Program-made: the position numbers and the translations under genes
Assembly (NCBI GenBank): GCA_964598395.1
Contig: CAZRBW010000002.1
Coordinates: 55,504 to 119,503 of the forward strand
Direction: 5' to 3'
From: CAXBDP01 sp964598395
GTDB lineage: Bacteria; Bacteroidota; Bacteroidia; Cytophagales; Cyclobacteriaceae
Length of the DNA: 64,000 nt
Notes under the pieces: generated by a model
What the model saw: only the letters and a program-made list of their open reading frames with translations
Told to the model about the DNA's origin: nothing
The model's database searches: none
In this document: one piece after another, positions 9,864 to 18,305 of the stretch
How the letters are laid out: every line of letters starts with the position of its first letter
Numbering within the stretch: position 1 is the first letter of the stretch

Positions 9864-11747
9864 ATGAAAAGAATTTCTTTATTACTCCTTTGCATAGCCA
9901 GTTTCTTCCCTCTGCTATCGCAAGCCCAGCAACCACAAGATATCCTCAGGCAACTAGAGGAAATAGCGATTGTCGACCAAAAAGTGATGATGCCCATGCG
10001 TGATGGAGTACGATTGGCAACTGACATTTATCGACCAAAGACAGATCAACCGGTTCCGATTGTGTTTTCCCGCACACCATACAACTTTAACACTTACCGA
10101 GATGGTGAACTGGTAACACGTACCATGCAAACAGCCATGGAATATGTAAAAAGAGGCTATGCCTATGTCGTACAAAATGAACGAGGTCGATTCTTTTCAG
10201 AGGGGAATTGGGATATCCTAGGTACTCCATTGACTGATGGGTACGACGCCTTCACTTGGATGGGAAATCAACCTTGGAGTAATGGCAAAATAGGCACAAT
10301 TGGTTGCTCTTCTACTGCAGAGTGGCAAATGGCTGTTGCCTCAATGGATCACCCTAATCATACAGCTCTTGTCCCCCAAGGTTTTGGTGCTGGTGTAGGT
10401 CGAATTGGCGAATTCCAAGAGCAAGGCAATTGGTACCGAGGAGGTGCTGGACAAATGCTCTTTACTACATGGCTATATGGCACTCAGCACGATCCTATGG
10501 CTCCAAGACTGCCTCAAGGCATTATGCAAGAAGACTTACAAAGAATGCAAAGGTTCTATGATATGGCTCCACGATATCCACGTGTGGATTGGGCAGAAGG
10601 GCTCAAGCACTTACCAGTACAGGATATTATCCGAAATGTAAATGGCCCAAAAGGAATTTATGAGGAAATGATTACCCGCAAACCAAATGATCCCAAATGG
10701 TATCAAGGAGGTTTGTATCATGATGATATGCCATTTGAAAAGCCTTCCTATTGGTTTGTATCTTGGTACGATGTGGCAGCAGCACCCAATATCGCTATGT
10801 ACAATCACATTCGTGAAAATGCAAAAACTCAAATTGCCAAAGACAACCAGTATCTGGTAATAGCTCCTACTTTGCATTGTGGCTTCACACGTGCTACTGA
10901 AAACACTATTGTAGGTGAGCGAAGTATAGGCGATGCTAGATTACCATACGACGAAATGACATTCGCATGGTTTGATTATTGGCTCAAAGGCGATGATAGT
11001 AACCAAAGAAAAGAAATGCCTAAAGTGCAATACTTTACAATGGGCTCCAATAAATGGCAGTCTTCCGATACATGGCCGCCTACGGGAACACAAATGACTA
11101 CCTTTTTCCTAAGTAGCGATGGCAATGCCAATAGCCGACTTGGCGATGGAAAACTCCTAAGTACTGCCCCCCGCCAAGACAAACCTGACAGCTTTATTTA
11201 TGACCCAATGAACCCTGTTACTTCCTATGGAGGAAATGTTTGCTGTACTGGAAATGCCGTACAGGGTGGCTCTTGGGATCAGCAAGAAATGGAGTTGAGA
11301 GATGATATTCTAGTATATACCACAGAACCATTAAAAGAGGGTACGGAAATCAGCGGCTTTATTGAAGCAAAGCTATTCCTATCTTCCGATGTAAAAGACA
11401 CTGATCTCACAATCAAAATCATCGATGTGTACCCCGACGGAAGAGCTTTCAATCTTGATGAAACTATACAACGCGTACGATATCGTGAAGGCTACGATAA
11501 AGAAGTATGGATGGAACAAGGCAAAGTTTATGAAGTGAAAATGACGCCTATGGCCACCTCCAATTATTTTGAAAAAGGTCATAGCATTCGCATTGAAGTG
11601 TCAAGCTCTAACTTCCCGCGCTTCGATCGCAATATGAATACTGGAGGCAATAATTATGATGAAACCAAAAGTAAGGTGGCAACAAATAAAATCCATCACT
11701 CACGACAATACCCTAGCCAAATAAGCTTGCCAATTGTAAGGAAATAA
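9864..11747 (+). CDS. Secreted CocE/NonD-family alpha/beta hydrolase (X-Pro dipeptidyl-peptidase S15-like)
   Basis: The 627-residue protein has a signal peptide (about 1-21, ending SQAQQ), an S15/CocE alpha/beta-hydrolase domain (about 35-400) and a C-terminal jelly-roll PepX_C domain (about 420-620). The nucleophile is probably Ser149 in GTIGCSSTAEW. The N-terminal strand has MPMRDGVRLATDIYRP, typical of CocE-like acylases. The family cleaves amide or ester bonds (cocaine esterase, alpha-amino-acid ester hydrolase, glutaryl-7-ACA acylase), and the substrate here cannot be predicted. As an exported hydrolase between two Asp-box proteins it fits degradation of external peptides or esters, but that is inference. 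A 258-base upstream region holds only the preceding terminator and AT-rich DNA. Confidence 0.88.
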   Translation: MKRISLLLLCIASFFPLLSQAQQPQDILRQLEEIAIVDQKVMMPMRDGVRLATDIYRPKTDQPVPIVFSRTPYNFNTYRDGELVTRTMQTAMEYVKRGYAYVVQNERGRFFSEGNWDILGTPLTDGYDAFTWMGNQPWSNGKIGTIGCSSTAEWQMAVASMDHPNHTALVPQGFGAGVGRIGEFQEQGNWYRGGAGQMLFTTWLYGTQHDPMAPRLPQGIMQEDLQRMQRFYDMAPRYPRVDWAEGLKHLPVQDIIRNVNGPKGIYEEMITRKPNDPKWYQGGLYHDDMPFEKPSYWFVSWYDVAAAPNIAMYNHIRENAKTQIAKDNQYLVIAPTLHCGFTRATENTIVGERSIGDARLPYDEMTFAWFDYWLKGDDSNQRKEMPKVQYFTMGSNKWQSSDTWPPTGTQMTTFFLSSDGNANSRLGDGKLLSTAPRQDKPDSFIYDPMNPVTSYGGNVCCTGNAVQGGSWDQQEMELRDDILVYTTEPLKEGTEISGFIEAKLFLSSDVKDTDLTIKIIDVYPDGRAFNLDETIQRVRYREGYDKEVWMEQGKVYEVKMTPMATSNYFEKGHSIRIEVSSSNFPRFDRNMNTGGNNYDETKSKVATNKIHHSRQYPSQISLPIVRK

Positions 11748-11779
11748 GTTTATGAGATAAAAATCATTCTAAAACGAAG

Positions 11780-11832
11780 AAAGGTGCTGTATCCTGCTTA
11801 TCAAATTGGCAAGCAGATAAAGCACTTTTTTA
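11780..11832 (+). terminator. Imperfect hairpin terminator after the CocE-like gene
   Basis: An interrupted stem (GGTGCT..ATC..TGCTT pairing with AAGCA..AT..AGCAC) ends in a run of six T, about 33 bases past the stop. It is less regular than the other terminators here. Confidence 0.55.
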
Positions 11833-11931
11833 TTCATAATAGAGCTACTTAAAAACAATGCGGGAGGTTTAGCTGGTTGTATTAGGCTAGACTTTGAAAG
11901 AGGATTGATTTAAATTTTAGCTTGATTTAAT

Positions 11932-11963
11932 AAAAAAGGGATTGAACAAATATGCCCAATCCC
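11932..11963 (-). terminator. Rho-independent terminator for the TPR lipoprotein gene
   Basis: On the minus strand the stem GGGATTG/CAATCCC (11957-11963 with 11938-11944) is followed by a T-run (complement of 11932-11937), 27 bases after the stop at 11991. Confidence 0.85.
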
Positions 11964-11990
11964 TTGAATCAATTTAATTTGGATCAACAG

Positions 11991-12917
11991 TTATTGCATT
12001 TTACTTAAGTCAACCTCAGCAGCTATATAACCAAATGCTGCCCATATTGGGCTATCAATTACCAAGTTCAATATTTCCTTAGCTTTGGCTTCATCACCAT
12101 TGTATAAGTACCAATTGGCAACGCCATAACCCTGAGTGGCAAGCGAAATTCCCATATCTGGATCGTTCGATGCTTCGATGTTGAGTAATTCCTCAGGCTG
12201 CATTAAGCCTTTGTACATCAACATTCTGTTATAGTAAGAATCATTTTCAATTATGTTCATATCAGCGGTAATGGTTTCCAATAGTTCCGCCGCTTTATCA
12301 TCAGCACCCATCCTCCGATAGGCCATATACAGCCAATCTTTAGTTGCAATTTCAGAATCATCATTTTCGCAATATTCCAAGCATTGAATATAGCTCGAAA
12401 CTGCATTTTGATAGTCCCCTTTGAGGTAATACGCCAAACCAAGGTGGTATAAAATATTGAATTGCGTATTCGACAAAGGAATATTCATTGCATTTGGATT
12501 GCCATCAGGCTCCATTTCTATTTCGGTCGGCATTAGTGATTTCGCTTTCTCAAAATCAGCAATTGCTTCATCGAATTTGCGAACGGAAACAAAGCGATGC
12601 CCACGGTGGCGAAGAAGTTTGTAGGAGTTTGGAAAATCTTCGAGACCTGAAGTTAATACTGCAATAGCTTCATTGAAACGGCTCATGTATCCAAGACGAC
12701 GGCCATGCCAAATGATGGCTTCTTCGAGAGCATCCTCCCGCGATTTTACCACCTCAGCGGGAGCAGCGGGAGGGTTGAGTGGTGTGCCCAAAAGTGACAT
12801 CACTTCATAGTCAGGCTCACTACTTTGTGGCAATACATCAGGTATTTCTGCTGTTTCGCTCGACTGACACGACGCAAATAAAATTAATGCAAACAATAGG
12901 GAAAATAGGGTTTTCAT
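11991..12917 (-). CDS. TPR-repeat lipoprotein
   Basis: The longest frame begins at 12989, but the ATG at 12915-12917 starts a clean lipoprotein signal (MKTLFSLLFALILFASC, Cys17) and removes an overlap with the upstream RidA-like gene. The resulting protein has 308 residues. It has TPR-like helices, for example SYKLLRHRGHRFVSVRKFDE and HLGLAYYLKGDYQNAVSSY, and is otherwise of unknown function. TPR lipoproteins usually scaffold protein contacts in the periplasm or on the outer membrane. It lies 37 bases downstream of the RidA-like lipoprotein and is probably cotranscribed with it. Two GCGGGAGG octamers occur in inverted orientation within it (12734 and 12766). Confidence 0.85.
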   Translation of the reverse strand: MKTLFSLLFALILFASCQSSETAEIPDVLPQSSEPDYEVMSLLGTPLNPPAAPAEVVKSREDALEEAIIWHGRRLGYMSRFNEAIAVLTSGLEDFPNSYKLLRHRGHRFVSVRKFDEAIADFEKAKSLMPTEIEMEPDGNPNAMNIPLSNTQFNILYHLGLAYYLKGDYQNAVSSYIQCLEYCENDDSEIATKDWLYMAYRRMGADDKAAELLETITADMNIIENDSYYNRMLMYKGLMQPEELLNIEASNDPDMGISLATQGYGVANWYLYNGDEAKAKEILNLVIDSPIWAAFGYIAAEVDLSKMQ

Positions 12918-12954
12918 AGTGTTGGTATAGGTTTGGTTTAAATTTGTGAGAAAT

Positions 12955-13467
12955 TCATTTAGGATAAACAGCCACAGCCTCGATCTCAATAAGCAAATCG
13001 GGATTGGCTAAAGAGTGAATAGCAATGGTTGTGCGCGCAACTTTGGTGGGATTTTCAGCATTATCAAAAAATTCTCCATAAGCCTTAAACCAGCCACTCC
13101 AATCAACTTCATCATTATTCACTTTATCAGGCACAAGATACACTCGTAAATAAACCACATCTGACATTGAAAGCTCTGCCTCTGTTAGCAATTCTTTTAT
13201 CCTATTAAGTATACCAACTGATTGCGTATATGTATCACCGTATCGTTCCCGTGTATTTGCCTGAGCAGACTCATCAAGAACAGGAGCTACCAACCCACTT
13301 GAAAAGAAAAATGAAGCTCCTTCAGGTATTTCTACTCCTCGTAATATAGAAGCGTCTGATCTATCATATCTTTTCACCTCTTTCCCTTCATCTTTACCAT
13401 CATTCACAACGACAGTTTGGCAGCCAAAAAAGGAGAGCGCACAAATAATTAAAATTGAGTATTTCAT
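12955..13467 (-). CDS. RidA (YjgF/UK114) family protein with a lipoprotein signal
   Basis: The 170-residue product starts with a lipoprotein signal (MKYSILIICALSFFGC, lipobox Cys16). The RidA fold follows from about residue 38, with conserved pieces FFFSSGLVAP, MSDVVYLRVYL, VARTTIAI (Arg145, equivalent to the active-site Arg of RidA) and IEIEAVAVYP at the C-terminus. Cytoplasmic RidA hydrolyses reactive enamines and imines such as 2-aminoacrylate. This copy should be exported and membrane anchored, where that role is not expected, so its substrate is unknown. Active-site Arg and Glu are kept. It is first in a two-gene unit with the TPR lipoprotein. Confidence 0.88.
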   Translation of the reverse strand: MKYSILIICALSFFGCQTVVVNDGKDEGKEVKRYDRSDASILRGVEIPEGASFFFSSGLVAPVLDESAQANTRERYGDTYTQSVGILNRIKELLTEAELSMSDVVYLRVYLVPDKVNNDEVDWSGWFKAYGEFFDNAENPTKVARTTIAIHSLANPDLLIEIEAVAVYPK

Positions 13468-13663
13468 GGTTGAGTAATTGAAGTTAATGAAAATGAAAAA
13501 TACACATAAACATATTGCCCAACAAATGAATATTGAGAGAATGGTTTTCCGAATGGATTTCTCAATTACCGTTTATCCCTGATATATTCAATATTGTGAA
13601 ATACTTTCGGAACTGAATAATTATAACCATAAATTGATTTTGAATTAATTCACACAACAAACT

Positions 13664-16414
13664 ATGAAAAGAATATTAATCAAGCTCAAACAAGCTACTA
13701 CCACGACATTAGCTGTCGTTATGGTGCTTGCTTCAGGTTGGCTTGCTTCGCCGTATGTTTCAGTGGCACAGCAATTAGGACCTGAAATTTTAGGAAAAAC
13801 ACATTATCGTGAAATTGGGCCTACCCGTCAAGGAGGTCGATATGTAGACTTTGCTGTAGTGGAAAGCAACCCAACAACTTTTTATACAGCCACTGGCTCG
13901 GGTGGATTATGGAAAACTGAAAATAATGGCATTTCATTTTACCCTATTTTCGATAATGAAAGTGTAGTATCAATAGGTGCTGTTGCTGTTTCTCAAAGCC
14001 ATCCAGACCAAGTTTGGGTTGGCAGTGGTGAAGCAAACAACTCAAGAAGTACCTATTGGGGTGATGGAGTTTATAAATCTACCGACGCAGGTAAAACCTG
14101 GGCTAATGTAGGCTTACCAAATTCTGGCCACATAGGCAGAGTAATGGTACACCCAACCAATCCTGATGTGGTTTATGTTGCAGCTTTAGGTCATTTATAC
14201 TCCGACAACGAGGAAAGAGGTCTATACAAAACCACCGATGGAGGCAAAACGTGGAAAAAATCACTTGCTGTTTTTGAGAATAACAAGCATATCGGTGTGG
14301 TGGATTTTGCAATGCATCCAACCGACCCAAATACAATCATAGCTGCGGCTTATGACAAAATCCGTACTCCTTGGACTTTCAACGAAGGTGGTCCAGGTAG
14401 TGCCATTTACAAAACTACAAATGGTGGCGATACATGGACAAAACTTGCAGGTGGCTTACCAACAGGCTTTTTGGGCAGAATAGGTCTAGCGTATTCAGTA
14501 AGCAATCCAAATGTAGTATATGCCAATATTGAGAATGTAAATATCGATGGTGTAAGTGATACAGAAAGACTTCGTCAATTGACAATTGGTATTGCTCCTG
14601 AAGGAAAAGTAAAAGGTGTAGAAGTTTGGCGATCGAATGATAACGGAGGCACATGGGCGAAAGTAAGCCCTGATGGCGAAGATGTTGGTGGTGGCCCTGG
14701 CTATTATTATCAGCAAATTCGAGTGGATCCGAACGACGAAGATCACGTGATTGTGCTTGGCGTACGTATGTGGGCCACAGATGATGGTGGTAAAAACTGG
14801 TACCGACCATTTACTTTTGGAGGTGACAACCATGCATTATGGTTTGACCCTAACAATTCTCTCCACATGATGCTCGGTTATGATCATGGAATGGGAATAA
14901 CATATGATGGTGGAAAAACTTGGTATCATCCTGACGAAAAGCCACTTGCTCAGTTTTATGCAATAAATGTGGATATGGAATACCCTTACAATGTATATGG
15001 TGGCTTACAGGATAATGGTTCTGTAAAAGGCCCGAGCACCAAAAGAAGCGGGGGGAATATTAGACTTGAAGATTGGAAAACTGTAGGTGGCGGCGATGGT
15101 TTCTACAATATAGTAGATCCAACAGACAGCCGTTGGCTATACAATGAGTCTCAGTTTGGCGCAATCGCCAGAGTGGATCAAGTGACAGGAGAAAGAAAAT
15201 CAATCCGTCATAATGACCGCGAGATGAGATACAATTGGAATTCACCAATCATGCTCTCTCCACACGATAACAATGTGCTTTACCATGCTGGCAATAGATT
15301 GCTTAGATCTACTACAAAAGGAGAAACATGGGAATATGCTAGTCCAGACTTGAGTACAGCTACTCCAGAGCAAATTGCAGGTACTGGGAATATTCAATAC
15401 GGAACAATCACTAGCATTGACGAATCACCAATTCGTAAAGGACAATTATGGGCTGGAACTGATGATGGCAATGTTTGGGTAAGTTTAGATAACGGAGCAA
15501 ACTGGGAAAAACTAAACGCTAACATTAAAGGAAATCCAGGCTATTGGGTAAGCAGAATAATAGCTTCAAACCATAACAATGGAACTGCTTATGTTACTTA
15601 CACAGGCTTCAGAAATGACGATTTCAGGCCATTTGTATATAAAACTACCGACTTTGGTAAAACTTGGACGGACATCAAAGCAAATCTTCCTAATGAGCCA
15701 ATTAATGTAATCAGAGAAGATCCAAGAAACCCAAATCTACTTTTCGTGGGAACAGAGATGGCAATTTATGTTTCAATTGATGGTGGCAAAATTTGGAATA
15801 AAATGAAGGGCAATATGCCTACAAATCCAATTCATGATTTTGTAATCCACCCACGCGAGTTTGACTTGGTAGTCGGTACACATGGAAGAGGTGCATTTAT
15901 CACAGATGTGTCTTGGATGCATGAATTAACGCCAGCGAACATTAACAAAGCCTCGCATTTATTCTCTACAAAACCTAAAGTTCGTTGGGTAAGTAATGGT
16001 GAAAATCATTCTCCATACACAAACTTTAAAGGAGAAAGCGAAGCAAATGGTATAATGATTCGTTATCATTTAAATCAGGTTCCAAGTGGTGATGTAAGTG
16101 TAAAAATAATGCGTGGTGAAAGAGAAATTTATTCCATGAAAGGCACCAAAACTAAGGGAATCAACGAGTTGCTTTGGCCAATGCAGCAGATTAGTCGTGA
16201 GAGAACTGAGCGTGAAATTGCTCAAGTGAATACACAAATCGAACGAATGAGAGGATTTGGAATGTCTGAGGAAGAATTGAATGCACGATTTGGTGATGTG
16301 AAGTATGTAACTGAGCCAGCTGCTGAAGGCAGTTATAGAGTGATACTAACAGCAGGAGGACAAACTCACGAAACTACAGCCGAAATAATGAGAGATCATT
16401 GGCACAATAGATAA
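13664..16414 (+). CDS. Second secreted sortilin/VPS10-like Asp-box protein (916 aa)
   Basis: An N-terminal hydrophobic export signal (about 12-35, ending SVAQQ) is followed by a propeller region (about 45-750) with Asp-box motifs such as STDAGKTW, TTDGGKTW, TTNGGDTW, TYDGGKTW, TTDFGKTW and SIDGGKIW. It shares a layout with the 1043-residue protein at 6474: both open with an EIGPTRQGG/NIGPFRGG strand, and both have a stretch built around an AMYGGQQDN/NVYGGLQDN type element and RYNWN(A/S)PI. The C-terminal part is shorter, lacking most of the helical tail. The enzymatic role is unproven, as with all members. The gene contains no GCGGGAGG octamer, unlike its paralogue. Confidence 0.85.
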   Translation: MKRILIKLKQATTTTLAVVMVLASGWLASPYVSVAQQLGPEILGKTHYREIGPTRQGGRYVDFAVVESNPTTFYTATGSGGLWKTENNGISFYPIFDNESVVSIGAVAVSQSHPDQVWVGSGEANNSRSTYWGDGVYKSTDAGKTWANVGLPNSGHIGRVMVHPTNPDVVYVAALGHLYSDNEERGLYKTTDGGKTWKKSLAVFENNKHIGVVDFAMHPTDPNTIIAAAYDKIRTPWTFNEGGPGSAIYKTTNGGDTWTKLAGGLPTGFLGRIGLAYSVSNPNVVYANIENVNIDGVSDTERLRQLTIGIAPEGKVKGVEVWRSNDNGGTWAKVSPDGEDVGGGPGYYYQQIRVDPNDEDHVIVLGVRMWATDDGGKNWYRPFTFGGDNHALWFDPNNSLHMMLGYDHGMGITYDGGKTWYHPDEKPLAQFYAINVDMEYPYNVYGGLQDNGSVKGPSTKRSGGNIRLEDWKTVGGGDGFYNIVDPTDSRWLYNESQFGAIARVDQVTGERKSIRHNDREMRYNWNSPIMLSPHDNNVLYHAGNRLLRSTTKGETWEYASPDLSTATPEQIAGTGNIQYGTITSIDESPIRKGQLWAGTDDGNVWVSLDNGANWEKLNANIKGNPGYWVSRIIASNHNNGTAYVTYTGFRNDDFRPFVYKTTDFGKTWTDIKANLPNEPINVIREDPRNPNLLFVGTEMAIYVSIDGGKIWNKMKGNMPTNPIHDFVIHPREFDLVVGTHGRGAFITDVSWMHELTPANINKASHLFSTKPKVRWVSNGENHSPYTNFKGESEANGIMIRYHLNQVPSGDVSVKIMRGEREIYSMKGTKTKGINELLWPMQQISRERTEREIAQVNTQIERMRGFGMSEEELNARFGDVKYVTEPAAEGSYRVILTAGGQTHETTAEIMRDHWHNR

Positions 16415-16424
16415 GAAGCCTAAC

Positions 16425-16470
16425 GGCACTTAAAAAAGGCTGCCTCGAAAGAGGTGGCTTTTTTTGTGCC
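16425..16470 (+). terminator. Hairpin terminator after the second Asp-box protein
   Basis: An outer arm GGCAC/GTGCC encloses AAAAAAGGC..GCCTC / GAGG.GGCTTTTTTT with a GAAA loop, starting 11 bases after the stop. The stem has a small internal mismatch. Confidence 0.8.
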
Positions 16471-16514
16471 CTATTGTACTAAATAAAATTGCCAACTTCA
16501 TGAGTAGCAATTGT

Positions 16515-16522
16515 TATATTTG
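16515..16522 (+). promoter_or_regulatory. Candidate -7 promoter element of the nucleotidyltransferase gene
   Basis: TATATTTG is a perfect match to the Bacteroidetes -7 box TAnnTTTG. The upstream partner is weak (ATTG at 16488-16491, 23 bases away). Its position just inside the longest possible frame (ATG at 16511) supports the downstream ATG at 16568 as the real start. Confidence 0.4.
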
Positions 16523-16567
16523 ATATTAGCAATTGAAAGAGAGCCATTTTTACCAAATATAATTACC

Positions 16568-17572
16568 ATGAAAGCATTAATCCCTTTGGCCGGTATAGGC
16601 AGTAGGCTCCGTCCTCATACACACACTCAGCCCAAATCATTGGTGCCAGTAGCGGGTAAGCCAGTATTAGCTCACATTATGGATCGACTTATCGGTGGAG
16701 GAATTCGTGACTTTGTATTGGTAGTTGGTTATTTGAGCGAAAAAATAATTGCTTTTGTTGAACAGCATTATTCAGGATCGGAAATAAAGGTTCATTTCGT
16801 AAATCAATCGCCACGCGAGGGAATTGGCCATGCAGTATGGATGGCTAAGCAAGAAATACATAATGAAAATGAACTTCTTATTATCCTCGGTGACTCTATC
16901 CTTAATATGGATTTTGAAAATTTTATCCATAAAAAAGGGAATATAATAGGCGTCAAAAAAGTTGCAGAACCTGGCTTGTTTGGTGTTGCTGAGCTTCAAA
17001 AGAATGGAAATATTGCTAAGTTGATTGAGAAACCAAGTATTCCAAAATCAAATAAAGCACTTGTTGGCATATACAAAATTGCCAACCTCCCGCTTTTATT
17101 ACACGGCATCGAACACGCCATAAATAACGACCTCCGAACATTGGGTGAGTATCACTTAACTGATGCATTGATGTATATGGTGGAAAAAGGTGAAACCCTT
17201 ATCCCATACGATGTGGAGAATTGGTACGATTGCGGCAAAATGGCTTCTCTGTTGAGAGCTAATGCTATATTACTAAACAAGCCAGAATTTAAAGACAAGA
17301 ATAAACTCAAATTCCCAAAAACAATTATAATACCCCCAGTTAGTATTGGTACAAATTGCAGTATTAAAAGCTCAGTAATCGGCCCTAATGTAGCTATTGG
17401 AGACAATAGCATTGTGAATTATTCGATTGTGAAGAACAGTATCATTGGCTCCTTTAGTGAGCTGAACGCAACCGTGCTAGAAAAATCTATAATAGGGAAT
17501 GATTCACTAATAAAGGGACACGCAAATAGTCTAAACATTGGAGATAACACAGAAATAAACTTTAATGCTTAA
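16568..17572 (+). CDS. Sugar-phosphate nucleotidyltransferase
   Basis: The 334-residue protein begins at the ATG at 16568 because the nucleotide-binding strand MKALIPLAGIGSRLRPHT starts right there; the longer frame from 16511 adds 19 unrelated residues. The N-terminal NTP-transferase domain (1 to about 230) has GxGxRLRP, the KSLVPVAGKPV element and GDSILNMDF. The C-terminal part (about 245-334) shows imperfect hexapeptide repeats of a left-handed beta helix (SSVIGPNVAIGDNSIV). It is of the glucose-1-phosphate thymidylyltransferase/mannose-1-phosphate guanylyltransferase type, making an NDP-sugar for surface polysaccharide or glycoprotein synthesis. The exact sugar and nucleotide cannot be told. 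It stands alone, with no glycosyltransferases nearby. One octamer lies at 17086. Confidence 0.88.
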   Translation: MKALIPLAGIGSRLRPHTHTQPKSLVPVAGKPVLAHIMDRLIGGGIRDFVLVVGYLSEKIIAFVEQHYSGSEIKVHFVNQSPREGIGHAVWMAKQEIHNENELLIILGDSILNMDFENFIHKKGNIIGVKKVAEPGLFGVAELQKNGNIAKLIEKPSIPKSNKALVGIYKIANLPLLLHGIEHAINNDLRTLGEYHLTDALMYMVEKGETLIPYDVENWYDCGKMASLLRANAILLNKPEFKDKNKLKFPKTIIIPPVSIGTNCSIKSSVIGPNVAIGDNSIVNYSIVKNSIIGSFSELNATVLEKSIIGNDSLIKGHANSLNIGDNTEINFNA

Positions 17573-17643
17573 TATTATTTGACATAATTTTTCAACCTTT
17601 GCAAGCCAATTGATGTTTGATAAGGGAGAAGGATTTAATTGTC

Positions 17644-17880
17644 ATGACGAAATTTAAGATTAAGTATTTGTGTGTTGAGGAGCCAGCCTCACAAAGTGGT
17701 TTGGATGGTTTTAGAAAAGGCGGAATATATGAAGGCCGGAATTTTAATGGTATGTACGAGGTATGCTCGCAGTGGGGAAGAAATAAAGCTTCGAAGCTTA
17801 TTTCAAAACCTGAATTTGCAAAATACTTCGAACTTATAAGTGAGGAGCAAACGTTGGCTCCTACGGCAATTACTGCCTAA
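17644..17880 (+). CDS. Small protein of unknown function (78 aa)
   Basis: I do not recognise a family. The ATG at 17644 (MTKFKIKYLCVEEP) is preferred over 17617 because the earlier nine codons look like leader. The product is soluble, with no signal or membrane segment, and mixed strand and helix (KGGIYEGRNFNGMYEVCSQW, then SKPEFAKYFELI). It starts 71 bases after the nucleotidyltransferase stop and ends 35 bases before the VOC gene, so the three could share a transcript. Codon use looks like its neighbours, which supports a real gene. No function is proposed. Confidence 0.6.
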   Translation: MTKFKIKYLCVEEPASQSGLDGFRKGGIYEGRNFNGMYEVCSQWGRNKASKLISKPEFAKYFELISEEQTLAPTAITA

Positions 17881-17915
17881 ACCCATTTTTTGGCCTAAAA
17901 TCACTGATTTTAAGC

Positions 17916-18305
17916 ATGAAACTTACTCAAATAAAAGAAACCTGTCTTTATATAAATGACTTGGCAAAAGCTAAGCATTTTTATAATGGGCAGCTTGGTT
18001 TGCCGCTAATAAGTGAGGTGGAAGGAAGGCACATATTTTTTAGAGTTGGTACTTCTGTTCTACTTTGCTTCATTCCTGAAGTTACCAAGGCTGAAGACAA
18101 ATTACCTCCACATTTTGCTTATGGCCCACAACACTTGGCCTTTGAAGTACCCCAAGAAGAATATGAAGGCTGGCGCAAAAAAATCGAAGGCTTGAACATC
18201 CATATCACCCATGTGCAAGAATGGAAAGATGGCTTAACGTCATTCTACTTTGATGATCCTTTTGGCAATGTATTAGAGATTGTGCCAAATGGAATTTGGG
18301 AATAA
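17916..18305 (+). CDS. VOC (glyoxalase/bleomycin-resistance/dioxygenase) superfamily protein
   Basis: The 129-residue single-domain protein has the two beta-alpha-beta-beta-beta modules of the vicinal-oxygen-chelate fold. It begins IKETCLYINDLAKAKHFYNG and ends SFYFDDPFGNVLEIVPNG, the characteristic last strand with its Glu metal ligand. Members bind a divalent metal and act as lyases, dioxygenases, isomerases or drug-binding proteins; the reaction here is unknown. Its TAA (18303-18305) directly abuts the stop codon of the convergent phosphatase gene with no base between them and no terminator. Confidence 0.88.
   Translation: MKLTQIKETCLYINDLAKAKHFYNGQLGLPLISEVEGRHIFFRVGTSVLLCFIPEVTKAEDKLPPHFAYGPQHLAFEVPQEEYEGWRKKIEGLNIHITHVQEWKDGLTSFYFDDPFGNVLEIVPNGIWE

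Noticed and set aside
12917..12989. Longer start for the TPR lipoprotein
   Set aside because: It would overlap the RidA-like gene and destroy the lipoprotein signal.
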